A DNA stretch of 64,000 nucleotides from Branchiostoma floridae (Eukaryota > Chordata > Leptocardii > Amphioxiformes > Branchiostomatidae): positions 20,137,002-20,201,001 of the forward strand of contig NC_049990.1 in assembly GCF_000003815.2 (NCBI RefSeq), in the 5' to 3' direction. Position numbers and translations under genes: made by a program. The stretch's first letter is position 1. Every line of letters begins with the position of its first letter. This document shows positions 45,345 through 59,400 of this stretch, piece by piece. The notes below the pieces were generated by a model. The model did no database searches. It was not told the origin of the DNA and saw only the letters and a program-made list of their open reading frames with translations.

Positions 45345-48300
45345 TTACACGCATTCTTCCCTGAGAAGTGGTGGGTGCTCACTAGGAACACTACTCCTCC
45401 TCCTCGGCTCCTCCGTCCTATCCGACAGTACAATGTCCGACCGGTGTCCGAGTGGCAGAAGCACGACTTCGGTATCCCTCGGGTGCTCGGGTCGTCGTTG
45501 TTCGGCCTCACTTCGGAAGCAGTCGGCGACGTCGTACTTCATCGGGATCTTCTCTCGTTCGAAGAGCAGCTTGAGCAGGAGGGAGACGACGACGATCGTG
45601 AGGAAACTGCACAGCATGGCGAAGGCACGGAAGGGGAAGAGCTGTAGTCCTTCTGCCTCGTCATAATACGGGTACCTTGCAGAAATAAATGCATGGAGTT
45701 ACAGGGAGACTAATTCTAAACTAATTTTAAACTAATTTTCAAAGCACACCTCAGTATGATAAAGACACCTTTATGCCGGTATCTCACTAATAGAGACTGG
45801 GTTGCCATCAAATTTGAACATTTCTGGCTAACACAAAGTAGCATAATACGAAACTTCAACAATGGGTCAAAGGTCGTTAGAAGTCGATTTCTGTGAGCGG
45901 GACGGGGCCGATATCGACTTCTAATGACCTCTGTATCTCATGAAAATATCGATTCACCGATCGTGAGTATCGACAATTGACTTTTTTACTTGGACAACAC
46001 AGAGTAGACTCGACCGGTCGACCAATCCAACGGCCTTAGTCAAGAATATTGATACATGTTTCATGCAAATTAGCCATGAGAAACCGTTGCAAGCTTACTT
46101 GATGACAGGATCGATGGATAGCAGACTCTCCCCTCCGCATATCCTGAGGACCATCCCCACGATGTAACCGCACAGAGAGCCGTAGGTGTTGGTGAACTTG
46201 AGGTGCACCACGCACACCAGCTGGGGAAACAGGATCACAAACACCAAGTCCCCGCACAGTAAAAACAGCCCTGTGGTCAATAAAAAAGGTGTAGATAGCA
46301 TTTAGTAAAGGACTACGTCACATTTCAAAACCGGGGCCCGGCCGGGGTTTCGTTTTCACAAATAGCCCGGCCGGGTCCCGGTTTGGAAATGTGACGTTAG
46401 CCATGCCCGGTCAGGAGATCTGTTAAAAACAGGCGTCATTGAAATAAGCTGTGACGGCAATAGGGATATAAGGTGACTATTGCTCTCCTAGCTCTTACCA
46501 TAGATGGATTTGACAGTCAGCGCCAGAGCCGTTGCCATGGTTCCCACGACAAAGAGTGACAAACGTATCACCCACACGAGCTCTGTCTCCGTCGCCTAGA
46601 ATATAATGGAAAAACAATATATTTCCCTCCTACGGTGGTATGGAGTGAAATATAAATATTGCGATTCGAGTGCAGGTGCATCCCTCTGTTTCCAGAAGTA
46701 GCGGTTATCTGGCAGACAAAACATTCTTTTGATGGGCTATTTTCATAGTAAAGGATATGAAATTGTAAATTGAAAGTTTATCTTTGTTCAATGGTAGAAG
46801 TCATTATTGGACTAGTCAAACTGTAATGTCCAAAACAAAAAGATTTACAACCATTTCTGAACAGAGACGGTGGGCGCCATAGAATTCCTTCAACTTATGA
46901 TCCACTGCTTACTGAGTCACGTGTTCTATCTGCATAACGTGACGTCACGACAGCAGTGGATTGTTGATTCTTTGACTAGTCACTGCTAAGTCGAATATTT
47001 GGGTGAGTCCAATTTTTGCGTTGGATATTGTAACAGACTATAGTCCAATAATGATATTAAATTTTTTTGAAAAATCGCCAAACAACTGCCTTCTGTCTGA
47101 AGATGAGTTTGTAGACGTTCCGTGCGAAGAGTGAGCTGGACGCCAGGACCGAGGAGTCAGCCGAGGACATGACCGCTGCTGACACGGCGCCGAGTCCGAA
47201 GAACGACACCCACGTCGGAGTCAGGTACTGCAGGACTAGGGGCAGGATCAGGCTAGCTTGTCCTTCAACAGCCGGGTCCTTGCCGTATGCTGTTTTGGGC
47301 CAGTCTGGAACAGTCCGATGAAGGAATGTTAATTTTTAGCTACCAGTGGCGAAAGAACCTGTATACGTAACTATTGTATTTCAAAACCGGAATGCATTTC
47401 AATTCTAAGTGTCTCTCTAACGACCAGGAAAGAAAAGAGCTATCGAGCAGAACCCACAAAATGTTCCAAACGTTTACTGACGAAAGAAAAAGTACTAGTG
47501 GGACACTCCGTCTTGAAAGAAGTCGAAGTCAAAATTCTTAGATTGTAGCTCTCAGCAGTTCATTTATTACTAGAAAAGTCACTTGTTTCCACTTGTTACC
47601 ATTGTTATCTATGCCAAAGTCTTCCATGTTCTCTATATGTTTGCATATATTCTGTATGTTCCATGTTGCAGTTAGCCCTCGGGCAAGAAGTAGCAAATAC
47701 ATTAACTTTCCATGTGAATCAGTCGTTTGCCTTTGCTCCGACTGAAACAAAAAAGCTAGAGAAAGTAAGAAAAGTTAAATGTAATCAGAAACTCCAAGGG
47801 GGAGGGGGGCATCTTCCTTACCTGTTGAGGCGCCGATGGCTCCGATCAGTATAGACGGGATGGACATGATGACGCAACCCAGGCCGGCCGCGATGGACAA
47901 CCACTGCGCACGCGCAGGAGACTTGGAGGAGAGGACACGTTGGAAGTAACACTGCCATGGAATCCCGCCGCACATCTTGATTAAGAACATAAGGAAAGAA
48001 ATATTTATCAACCCCTTTATTTAGCCTTAGGGCCACAATACAACAGTGCGAGCACTAGAGCAAGTTGTCTAAGTCTTGCAGTTGTGTATGTGCTCTACAC
48101 ATTACAGGCCATTGCAGCATTATGCCTGCCGAAGTACTTAGGTAAAAGCCTGGTCCCTTCCTTATTTCCGTCAAGAATCTCTATGTCCCACGGTCGTCTC
48201 TAGTTTCCGCAGTAATGGTATGTACTTTTAATTTATGCAATATGAAAACTCAGAAGCTATCTCAAGGGGTGTTTGGTTCATGTTTTTAGATTAGTAACAC

Positions 48301-51300
48301 AAAGGTGAATTTTAAAAGATTGCTTTAAAAAGCCTTACAAAAAAGGCATTGAAAGCGCTTCAAAATCCACTTTTCATTTTGATGCAATTGTGGTTAAATG
48401 CAGGTGAATGCTAATGGTTGTTGCATCTGTTTCATTTGCAGAAAATATTTCGATCCAAAACATAATAGAGTTACTACAATATTTTTCCAGCAGTTACAGT
48501 TTGTAGATGCATAGTTACATACCTCCAAATTTTCGATGTCTTGCAGTACATATTGTTCACGGACTGACCTAGTCTCGCGAGAGCACGAGACTTCGTCCGA
48601 GACTTGCGCAGATGATAATAAAACAAAACGATAATCACCAAGAGCATGGCAAAGTCTATCCACACCCCCGTGTACTTCATGTCCCACGTCCCGTACCAGC
48701 CCGCCGTCTCTGTCTCGTTGAATGTTCTGTTGTAGACGGAGGCGTTTACAGGTGTGTACAGGAGCCGTGTCAGGGTGGTGGTCCCGATTTCCGACACCAG
48801 GGGGTTCGTCAGGGCGAACGGGATGGAGATCCACTACAGCGTTACAAAGGATGCAACGTTAGCAATGTGACATAACAAGGGTGCCTTACGTCTAAATAGG
48901 GTCATGAGGATAAAGGTTGTAAAATAAACTTCTTTGATGCTGTATACGTACCTTACCACCCACCCCACAAACGGAGTCCCTTCCTCCCTCCATCTCTTCC
49001 GTTCTTGTAACGCTTTTACCTCCCCAACTGAAATCAGGTACCCATTTTTACACCTGAGTGTAGTCAGGAAAGTAGTGTTAAGTGCCTTTCCTGGGGACAG
49101 AGCGTCCTCACCACTAGGCCATTTGATGCCACCAATGGCTGCATTTACTCTTATCGCTTCATGAAGAATATATTGTTATCTTCTAGATGGCTGTGAACGT
49201 TACGTTTCACTAATTAGAACTGTAAAAAGTCTGAAATCTCCTAAGCGACTAATCCTTTACCAATAGACAGACCATACGTTTCCATCAGAACCTTCACCCC
49301 GAGTACGCATGTACAGCGCCAGGAATTGTGGGTAATATATCAAAGGTGAATGCCCCTGACTTGTATAAAAGTTCTGCCAGTGTCTCAAGTCTCATTTATG
49401 TTTCAGGGGCCTTCACATTTGACATATATATATATATTACCAATAATTCCTGTCGCTGCGTACTATAGGAACGGTAAAAACGGACATACCAGCCCGACAA
49501 ATATGCAGAACAGTTGTAGGACGTCCGTGTAGACGACGGAGTACAGCCCTCCCAGTAGGGTGTAGAAAACTGCGATGGCGGCTGAGATGATGACTGACAG
49601 GGTGAAGTTTAGCCCCAACACTACGCTCAGGGTTGCACCTGGACAGGACAAAATACAATGCAACTCTAGATCTTATTTTGTAACAATGTATTCTTAAAAC
49701 AAGTCACGTAGTACGTGCTTTGATTGAGAAAGCTTGAAAGCGTTGATGGCGCTACGTACACTCATTGATCTTGAACGAAACAAATAACGCTAGAAGGCTC
49801 CAATTTCTCCATAACCCCGGTCATTAATATCCTATACACTACCCGCATCCGGGATATAGGTCTCGTTCTCAGGGTATTGTGCTGTTTCAATAAGCGCGTT
49901 CTTGGCTCCAAGTACGCATGTGCTGTGTTGTGGTTGTGGGTAGTGTGGGTAATTTGTCAAATGTGAATGTCCCTGAGACGTAAACAAGACACATCTGGTC
50001 ATTGTTATGCAAATCTAGACAATGGTCGAGAGAGAGAATTGTTTACATTACCCACAGTTCCTCAGCACATGCGTACTCTGAATTCAAAGTTTAACGTGCT
50101 TTGATATTGAAAAGATTGAGAAACTGTGAGCTTACCGAGAGCTGCTAGGATAGCTCCGCACCAGCAGACGTCAGCCAGCAGGGCGGGGATGAAGAGCAGC
50201 CCGCCCATCCTCTCTCCGTACCGCTGCTGGAACGGGTCCAACATCGTCACGTACCCCTCGGCTCGCATCTTCTTGGCGAAGAAAAGTCCCCCTGTTTAAA
50301 AGACCATGTCATTACCTAACGCCCTTTTTCACGCAGCAATGCATTTCTTCGAATCAGAATTTTTAATTCTAGGATCAAGGAGGTTAAAAATTGTTTTTTT
50401 TATCTCCTTGCTAGGATCAAAGAAATATATCTTCATCTTGATAAAAGAATCTGATTACAAAGCGTGGCTTAACTTTCTTTCAGAAATAATGTTCAAGAAT
50501 TACTTGTATTTTGATCACTGCAACACAACAGAAATGGCGGATTATGTAAATCTATCATATGAGATTTCTACTTGCCCAGAACGAGACCAATGGAATAGCC
50601 AAACGGTGCTTGACACCAGATGAACCCTTGCAGGGGGTCAAAGATCACTTCCGCTGTTCCATTAATGTAGCCTCCACCCACCCACGTCGCTGTGAAAGAA
50701 TAGCGAAAAACAGTGAAAATAGAGCAATACGGAGATGTTTGTATTCTTCACTACTTGTACATTTTGTAAATAAAGGCACAACTGTTACAGAAAACTACCT
50801 TAGCACACAAATTACATAGCAACACAACATATGTCAGCTGGACTTATAACACCGTATTCTTATGCGTGTCTGGTATCTACAGAGGGCACAGATAGTGAAA
50901 TACCGTTCCGCTGTACGTGTGTACAATCTAGTTAACAGAAAGTGTCATTGAGTAAACCAAGCCAAGTGTGAGTACCATATCTTAAGTTATTATAACAATC
51001 TAATGCAAGGTCACGCTTCTACAAGAATTTTGCCAGACTAGCTCTTCGTTTTGCAGGCGTGCAGGCAATTTTCCGCACTACTTTCAGCAAATTATTCTTT
51101 TATTTCTTTTTCGAAGACAGGACTGCGTAAAGCACATGCAAGGCACAAAAATCAAAACAGTTTACACACAAAACTGATAGATAAAAACAAAACTCATATT
51201 TATTAATCACGAAACTTTGGACCCCCTTTAGACTGACAAAGATGGAGTGTAAGTTATGTCTGTTAGCAGAACTATGTTTGTGTCAACAGCGTCCAAACAG

Positions 51301-52294
51301 AGGTCATGCGTTTCTGTGTAAACAACACGCGTGCTTTACGATTAAGGTCATCTCAGGACACGCGACAAAGAAACCGTTTACGAAGCCATATAGAAGTGTC
51401 ATTGTACTATAGACCACACCTGGCCGTCTTGGGATAGAAAAAACTGGACACCTGTTACTGGGAAGGGTTTAATAGTTCACTACATCCTTTGGATGGGTAC
51501 GGATGCGTAAAATGTTCTTGTCTTGTCCAAATTGAAAGCAATGGGTGTTAACACTCATCAATGTTTTTGTCTACTTAAAAGACAAATCTTACGTTCATAA
51601 GTTTTCAACAAAAGTTCTATAATAAAAGGCCAAACGGATATATGATATTCTATGAGGCTATATTATGAGACTTTACGTGAAAAAAAATATCACAAATACT
51701 GATCTAAAATTTAGATGCGATGTGACAGGTGTTCAATATAAAAGAGAATGTCACCACTCATAATATGATCATTATGTTAATACAGAAGGTGGTTAGACCT
51801 GCAGCAAAGTATGTAGATATCAGTACGTAGGTATCATGAACACTTCCCGGTACCAGAGACGACTCAGTCTTGTAGACATCTTCGAATCACGACGCGACCG
51901 GCTGATTATTTTTCTTATTTTTTTCTCTCTTAAAATTGGGACCAAAACACACTGAGACTAGTTCAAAATTCAAGTCAAATCGAACAAAGACATGTTTCAC
52001 ATTGGACATCGGATCAAGGAAATTTGGGTATAACGACGCCGAAAAAAACCCACACAAACCTAGCCATACAAAACCGTGCCCTACCTGAAAATGTACAGCA
52101 ATACAGCACCTACCAGTCATGGTCATAATCCCGACGAACACCCCGATGTCCCGTCCGGCCAGCATGACACGTTCGCTCCGAGGGGTGCCCTCTGCCTCCT
52201 TCGATGCCCCGCGACGTGCAGCCCACACCCCGATAGCCAGAATGGCCAGGTAGAAAATAACAATCGCGATAATTCCTGGGATATTTACAGCCAT
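45345..52294 (-). CDS. High-affinity choline transporter-like protein (SLC5A7 family), gene A, complete
   Basis: Ten exons on the - strand: 52294-52114, 50689-50576, 50291-50136, 49638-49490, 48833-48639, 47975-47822, 47304-47090, 46595-46499, 46270-46099 and 45675-45345. They total 1764 bases, 587 residues, close to the 580 of vertebrate CHT1. Hallmarks in order are [94 protein letters not shown] and [10 protein letters not shown]. The family couples sodium influx to choline uptake across the plasma membrane, in vertebrates for acetylcholine synthesis. An external loop in exon 5 carries NAS, NRT and NET glycosylation sites. The C-tail has Leu-Leu pairs as in endocytic signals. Two introns have GC donors (after exons 2 and 7). 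Substrate identity is inferred from homology. Confidence 0.93.
45876..45932. repeat. Imperfect hairpin in intron 9 of gene A
   Basis: GGTCGTTAGAAGTCGATTTC pairs imperfectly with GATATCGACTTCTAATGACC around a G/C-rich loop. It could be a small fold-back repeat; function unknown. Confidence 0.35.
46312..46400. mobile_element. Short fold-back MITE, same family as 12701-12910
   Basis: ACGTCACATTTCAAAACCGG then GGCCCGGCC is mirrored by CCCGGCCGGGTCCCGGTTTG then GAAATGTGACGT. It lies in intron 8 of SLC5A7-like gene A. Confidence 0.7.
46775..47070. mobile_element. Penelope-like 3'-region fragments in inverted arrangement
   Basis: 46990-47065 contains GGGTGAGTCCAATTTTTGCG and TTGGATATTGTAACAG. 46790-46840 is its inverted relative (TCATTATTGGACTAGTCAAA). 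Between them lies CACTGAGTCACGTG-type sequence. It is in intron 7 of gene A; gene C has a related fragment in the same intron. Confidence 0.5.
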
Positions 52295-52398
52295 CTTTCT
52301 CAACTCACAATCTATACTCTATCGAGGAAAGGTTAACAATGATGACTAAGTCCAAAAAGTTGTCATGTACCTCCTTATGCACTCTCTTGTCGCCTCCT

Positions 52399-52421
52399 AT
52401 TGGTTGTTCCATATGACGTCA
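52399..52421 (-). promoter_or_regulatory. Candidate CCAAT box and CRE upstream of gene A
   Basis: On the - strand CCAAT (52399-52403) and the palindrome TGACGTCA (52414-52421) lie 105-127 bases before the start codon of gene A. The spacing is plausible for a proximal promoter, but there is no expression evidence. Confidence 0.35.
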
Positions 52422-53418
52422 CATTGATTGACAGTAAGTCGGTCGTCTCGGCTGACTACCGGTCATGTGTAACCAGGTGCACTCACCGTGTAATTTCATT
52501 AAAGCTGTCCTTGAGGTGTTGACACAGTCTGGGGTAAGACCTGTTCAAGGGCACATTTCTTAACATGGGGCAAAGGCATTAACCCCTGCCCCATTTGTGA
52601 TTTGCATTTTGGGGGCTGAATTGACCCTATTCGATGGCAACACTTTAACAATTTTAACTCTAGAAAAGGTTAAGAATCCACATAAAGAGCCAAAATCTGA
52701 GTGCACGTTAATCTGGTATATTGTCTAGTCAATGTGTTACACACTTTTCTTACACACATTTTCAAGTTGCACGTAATGGTTGAATCTTGTATGTTACCTG
52801 CAATTAGCCCACGGGCAAGAATTTGCAATAAAACTTGTATAATCTCTTTCTTACCATTAGTTATATATTGTTATATAGAACAATCCTAAGTTTAGTCCTG
52901 GGGGTCGCTTACAAGAAGCAAAATATAATCAACAATTCTTTCTTTCTTTCTGTCAAAAAGAACATTCTACTGATAGAAAAACACAAACGACGCGAAAAGC
53001 TCAGTTGCATGCTATAGCAATGCTGGATACAGAAAAAAAACCCGCTGCGAATGCATAGATTTGATAAAGCTATATTTTCAGTGAGTATTGAAATAAAGCA
53101 TACAATTACAATGGTCATGAAGTCACGATTGCAAGATCACAGTTTGTTTTGGTTTGGTTTGGTTTGTTTGGTTATACAGATCTCCATTAGGGACTGATAT
53201 GTCACTATTCTTCCTGGATTCCGGTTGATTTGTAGAGAATCACCAATTCTAAACGGAAAGATTTTGCACCATCACACACCGCACCATCGCACGTGTGGGG
53301 GCTCTTTAACGTGCCTGGGGTATGGCTCTCCCCAGACACGGGACCTCAATTCTACAGTTGACAGCGGTATACATAGTGAAATTCTATGTATCATTTGTGA
53401 AGGCGGCGATCTCTGTAA
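52422..53418. other. Spacer between gene A start and gene B stop
   Basis: Contains 53265-53355, an inverted copy of the GCACGTTAAAGAACCC repeat family, and a TTTGG run near 53145. No coding sequence is seen. Confidence 0.5.
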
Positions 53419-56400
53419 CTACAGGGCTGTAGTCCACATCGTCTCTGGCTCAAAATGTTCGTTAATAACCCCGTTAGCCATGTTTGGTTCCTCGGTATGT
53501 GTGAGCATTTCTTCCGCTGTGTCGCTGAAGCATCCCGCAATGTCGTACTTCATCGGAATCTTCTTCTTGACGAAGAGCAGCCTGGTTACGTGGGAGACGA
53601 GGATGATCGTCAGGAAGCTGCAGATCATGTCCAGGGTCCGGAAGGGGAAGAGCTGCTTTCCGGTGGTCTCGTCATAAAATGGGTACCTTTGTAGAGGGTA
53701 TAGGAGTAATCAGACAGTGTGTGGCACTAGTATTTGTGGCAATGCAATTAATTGTTGACAACTAGCCTGGGTAACATCCTACAGTGAAGCCGTTGGCTCA
53801 ATCTTTTTGTTTGCTATCCACGTCGTTAGCAAGTGAAAAGACTGGGGCAGAGGTTATACTGTGGTGGATTGTACCCAGGCGCTTAGACTAGTTGACAGTT
53901 TGATGATATAAAAGTTGCCATAGCAAATCTATTTGCTAAACACACACACACAAATCTGTCAACTTTCAGTACCGTCTAGCATCACATTTGGCCTGTAAGA
54001 ATTCTTGCAGAAGTTTACAAATCCCAACGTTGCACTACTATTCCAAAGCCCATGTGTAATGAACTAACGTTCTTTCAAGTAAAAATGATACACATACTTA
54101 CTTGATGAAAGCTGGAATGTACAGAAGATCTTCTCCTCCCCCTAGCCGAAGCACCAGCCCGATGACGTAACCACACAGCGAGCCGTACGTGTTGGTGAAC
54201 TTCAGGTACACCACGGACACCAGCTGGGGGAAGATGACGACAAACACCAGATCCGAGCACAGCACGAACAGTCCTACAAACAGGAAGGATCTTTGTAGTA
54301 GTGACGGCTCATGTAATAAAGAGTGATGTACTAATGTGGGATTTAGTTGAATTTCAGATCATGTTCTTGTTTAATCCTGTGTTCTAAAGTGGCAACCACC
54401 AGATATCATTGAACGTAATCATAGCACCACAATGAAAAGGGGTGTAATGAAGGTACGCTATGTACAAGTAACGCTATCAGATTGAGTTAAAAGAAATCAG
54501 ACATAATGACGTCATATTAAGCCATTACGACGTCACATTTCTTACAAAACTCATTTTTGCGTCTACATCAGTCTTCTAAAATTTTGTGGCTATATGATAA
54601 GTCGTTTACGAGTTACAAGAGTTGCAACAATTAGAAGAGGTTGGCCTCAAAAGCCTCCCCCCCCCATGTCCCTGATTGACAAAAAATACCGGTCTGAATA
54701 GTGTTCAAGACACAGAAGACAGAAGAAGAAAGTCATGGGGAATCTGCTAAAAAGGAAGTAGAGCATAAAGTAACTCTATGTTTATGATTTGCTTCCTCCT
54801 TACCATAGACAGACTTGACAGTGATGGCTAGAACAGACGCCAAGGCAGCCACGACAAAGATGGCGGCACGCATCACCCACACAGTCTCTGTCTCCGAAGC
54901 CTACAAAAACAGTTATGCCATCGTTTATGCAAAAAACTACTTTAAGTTAAATCTTGTTTTCATATGTGAGTCCTCGCCACTGTTGAACAGTCAGGCGCTG
55001 ATGAGAGAATCAAAGGCACGATGCCACTCGATTCTAGGGGAGCTTTATTCAATATGATGCTTTTACACAATCATACCATGGTGGAAGAAAGAGACAGACA
55101 GAGAGAGAGACAGAGAGAAAGACAGAGAGACAGAGAGACAATGAGACAATGAGACAGAGAGACAGAGAAACTGTGTGACCCTTGACATCACTCATTAACA
55201 TAACTTTAACATAGTGGCGCCTCATCTTCCATGATTTGTCATCGTGGTGTTCTCCTACCATCTTTCCATCTCGCAACAGTCTTCTCAATTTTTTTTTCAC
55301 ATAGATCTGTATTACTAAATCACAAAGTTCTTCATACATAATGACCATCTGTCATCTTCGTAAGGGCTATATATACTGACTGGTTTACAGTGCACTGGAA
55401 CCAGGTGTTACAGGTTTACAGTACACTGGAAATAGGTTATGCAGTCCCAAACGTAAAGTATTGCTACATCAATAGATTGTCAGGTAACAGTGGTTAGATG
55501 ATGCGGTTCCAAATGTTAAGTATTGTTTTGTATATGTATATACAAAAAAAACAAACACATAGAGTTAACAATGCTGATCTATACCTTTTGCCTGAAGAGA
55601 GGCTTGTAGACGTTCTTGGCAAACATGGAGCTCGAGGCCAGGACCGACGAGTCCGTGGACGACATGACGGCAGCTGACACGGCACCGAGTCCGAAGAACG
55701 CCACCCACGTCGGAGTCAGGTACTGTATCACCAGCGGCAGGATCATCCTCTTTTCTCCTGCAATGGCTGGGTCTTTTCCGTATGTAGTCTCCGGCCAGTC
55801 TGTTGTAGGAGAACGCAATAACAGGAGCTTATAAGAAAGGCGACAATGTTTAAAGTCTCTAATTGGTCACTTTAGGCTAGCTATGACCAATACCCCTGGC
55901 ACAAACAAGACTCATTTTCATATCATGACAAAGGTAAAAGATAAACTAAAGGGGAAACTTTTTAAAGCCCATTCTCCTACGCAGAGACATCCAACTGCGC
56001 CAGCAAACCGCCTCTTGTCTGTACTCTGCTATCTCAGCGGTCACCATCAAACCAGTTGTCAGCCAATCAGACAATAGGCCTTTCAGTTTTCAAAATGGAT
56101 CTCACATATATAAAGGGTACGCTCATTGATATTTATAAGCAGGGAGGCCAGGAACTGATGCTGACGGTTGAGATAACAGAGTACAGATAAGAGGCGGATT
56201 GGCTGCCGCTGTTGGATGTCTCTGCGTATGTAGGAGAATGGTAGAGCTACTCGTACACAATATTATACCATTAGGCTCGCCCTATAGTATTGTGTGCGAG
56301 AACAATGAAATAAAATACAATAAAATAGAAATTTTACAAACACACCTGTAGAAGCACCAATAGCACCGATCAGTACAGAGGGGATGGACATGATGAAGCA

Positions 56401-59400
56401 ACCAATGCCAGCCGTGATGGACAACCACTGCGCACGCGCAGGAGACTTGGAGGAGAGAACTCGTTGGAAGTAGGCCTGCCACGGAATCCCGCCAAACACC
56501 TTATACACGAGAAGAGAAAAAAACAATAGATCTTAGAGTACATTACTCTAAGTCACTGCTGCCAATCTATGTTTTTTCCCGTAGGAAAAAAAAAATACTG
56601 ATTTTACGAAAATTCTTTTTGTTTCTTCAGTTTCTGTCACTACTCAATCAGAGCTTAGATTGGATACTAGCTGTTTATTGTAACTATAAGGATTATTTCA
56701 TATTTTTCGTTGTGCCAATTTTTCACTCATACATGTACATAACATAATATAGTATAGTCTATAATTCGCACATACTACAATAGGGTCTGATGATATATAG
56801 TAGTGTGTGTGAGTAACGTGACAAAAGGCATCGGGGAAAAACATTCTGCATTTTCAAGAAAATTTTGTCTTTCTCGCATTCTGGCAGTCCTTCCTACGAA
56901 CATTAATCGCTAACATTGTTTTTACGTATAGAATCTCAATTATTTGTAGGAATCTCGGCTCATAATCATTATATTTTAAATTTATTTTTTGAAGAAGTGA
57001 ACACTTAGCCTGTGTTTACACAATATCTCGCTGGTGCTGGGTTTAATGACCCCTTCTAGGTGGTTGCAAGTGTAAGGCCGGCCGCTAGGAGCGCGATTTT
57101 AGTCAGGCTTGTACATTGTGTACTTGTTCACACGTTTGCAACACGCGTAAAAAAAAAACAACATCTGTACCCACCAGCAGCATGGCATGGTCGATCCAAT
57201 ATCCGGTTCTCTTGATGTCCCAGACGCCTATCCAACCATTGGTCACTGTCTCGTTGAAGGTTGTATAATTCGCGGATGCATTGACAGGTGTGTACAGGAT
57301 CCGAGTCCACGTGGTGGTCCCGATGTTGGCTACCAGAGGGTTGGTCAGAGCAAACGGGATGGAAATCCACTGAGAAATGAGAAGCAAAATGACATATTAT
57401 TGTCCGTTTGACGTAACGCTACTTCACCTGTATCTGCGAGTAACCTATACTCGTTGTTTTAAAAAACAGAGCATTTTGGGATATCAAGTTGACGGCCGCG
57501 CGTGGATGCTAATTTCAAATATGTTCACTTTTGCAGTTTGAAAACGCGCCCAGTCAACTTGATATCTCTAGATACCCTGTTTTAAAAGAAAACGGATATA
57601 GGTTACCCGCGGATAAAGGTGAACTAGCTTTATTATTGCATAATGCGGCTGTATTTGCTCAGCAAACAGATATGATACTTATATCTAAGAATGTAAAAGT
57701 GAAACAATAAACACTAGTTTGAATAAAACTATTTCTAAGACATCCTAATAATGTTAAGAAAACTTACCAGTCCGATGAATATGCAAATGAGCTGGATAAC
57801 GTCAGTGTAGATGACAGAGAACAGTCCACCGAAAAGCGTGTAGGAGACGGCAATGGCGGCTGATATGATGATGGACACGTTAACGTCCAGCCCAAGGATG
57901 ACAGTCAAGGTCGTGCCTGAAGACGGAAATGATCCGCATTTACTGGCGAATGGATGTGGAAACCATGACGAAAAACGGTTATGTTAATATGGATTATGGA
58001 CTGCATTGCAAAATTCATTCAGTCCGCTGACAACGATGGTTATTGCAAATGCCAGGTCGTTCATACAGCGGCTGTTGTACCTTTAATGCTTTGGTCACAA
58101 TTGAGAAAAAGGGCCCATCCGGGCACTTCACGAGCTGTTTTCTTTCACTTACGGGCGTGATCCCTACGTGGTCCCGTGGGACACCCTGCCTCGACTGGGT
58201 CTCGGGTCGATTTCAACTTGGAGTTAAAATCAAACCCGGAACCCGGTAACGAATGAACGCCATAAGCTAATCGTGAACTCATCGAGAGGTACCCCATCGG
58301 CATCCGTTAGTCCATCAGGACAATTTATGGCTTCCAGGCCTGGCCAAGATTACACCCACTATCGGCACCGGTGCAAAATTTGACCAACGGATTAGTACTT
58401 GTGTTGTCTGATGCCGTTGCGCCGGNNNNNNNNNNNNNNNNNNNNNNNNNNNNNNNNNNNNNNNNNNNNNNNNNNNNNNNNNNNNNNNNNNNNNNNNNNN
58501 NNNNNNNNNNNNNNNNNNNNNNNNNCTACCCTATTTGTATAGAATTTGCACGTTCCAACGGATTAGTACTTGACTGAAAACCTATTGTGCCTTCTACCCA
58601 CTGTTTTCCTCAATGGTGTAATGTCTTTTGCTGCATTTTGACAATGATAGTATTTTACATGCACTCTTTAGCATTCTCGTTACAAATCTTATTAAAAAGA
58701 CCATACCGAGAGCAGCCAGAATGGAACCGCACCAGCAGACGTCAGCCAGCAGGGCGGGGATGAAGAGCAGCCCGCCCATCTTCTCTCCGTACCGCTGCTG
58801 GAACGGGTCCAACATCGTCACGTACCCTTCAGAACGCATCTTCTTTGCGAAGAAAAGTCCTCCTGTTTGTTAAAACAATATATACATATCAATGATGACT
58901 TTATTGCTCAACACAGTTGTATATGATAATTGTACAAATTCTGTAAACTATTCTACTCTGCAAAATACAATGAATGTAATGGGTCTTTTTAATCCAAGTA
59001 AGTTGAAAATGCATTTTTTTGTACAGTTTTGGTGGAATTTCTGTTGCCAATGCACTTAACTACATTATTTGTAATATTTTCAAACAAGAGAATATCACAA
59101 GAATTATCAATGCCATACGATAATTGTATTATCCCCTGCTTATCCTATTGGATCAGTTAGTGAGCAGCAGTTCAGTCAATCTCATGATGTTTCTGACCTA
59201 GGGAAAAGAAATGCTGTTAGTCCTTATTCATCTAACCATAGCTTTAGAGTTGCCTTCATGGCACTTCGAGAAGAGATCAGAAGTGACTTTCGGGTCTAGT
59301 TACGTGGTGACCACTGAATAAGAAAAGAAACCAATGATATTAAAACTGAAGGCAAACAAGGCTCTATTTAACAGAAAGGAGGTGCATATTGAAAGAATCA

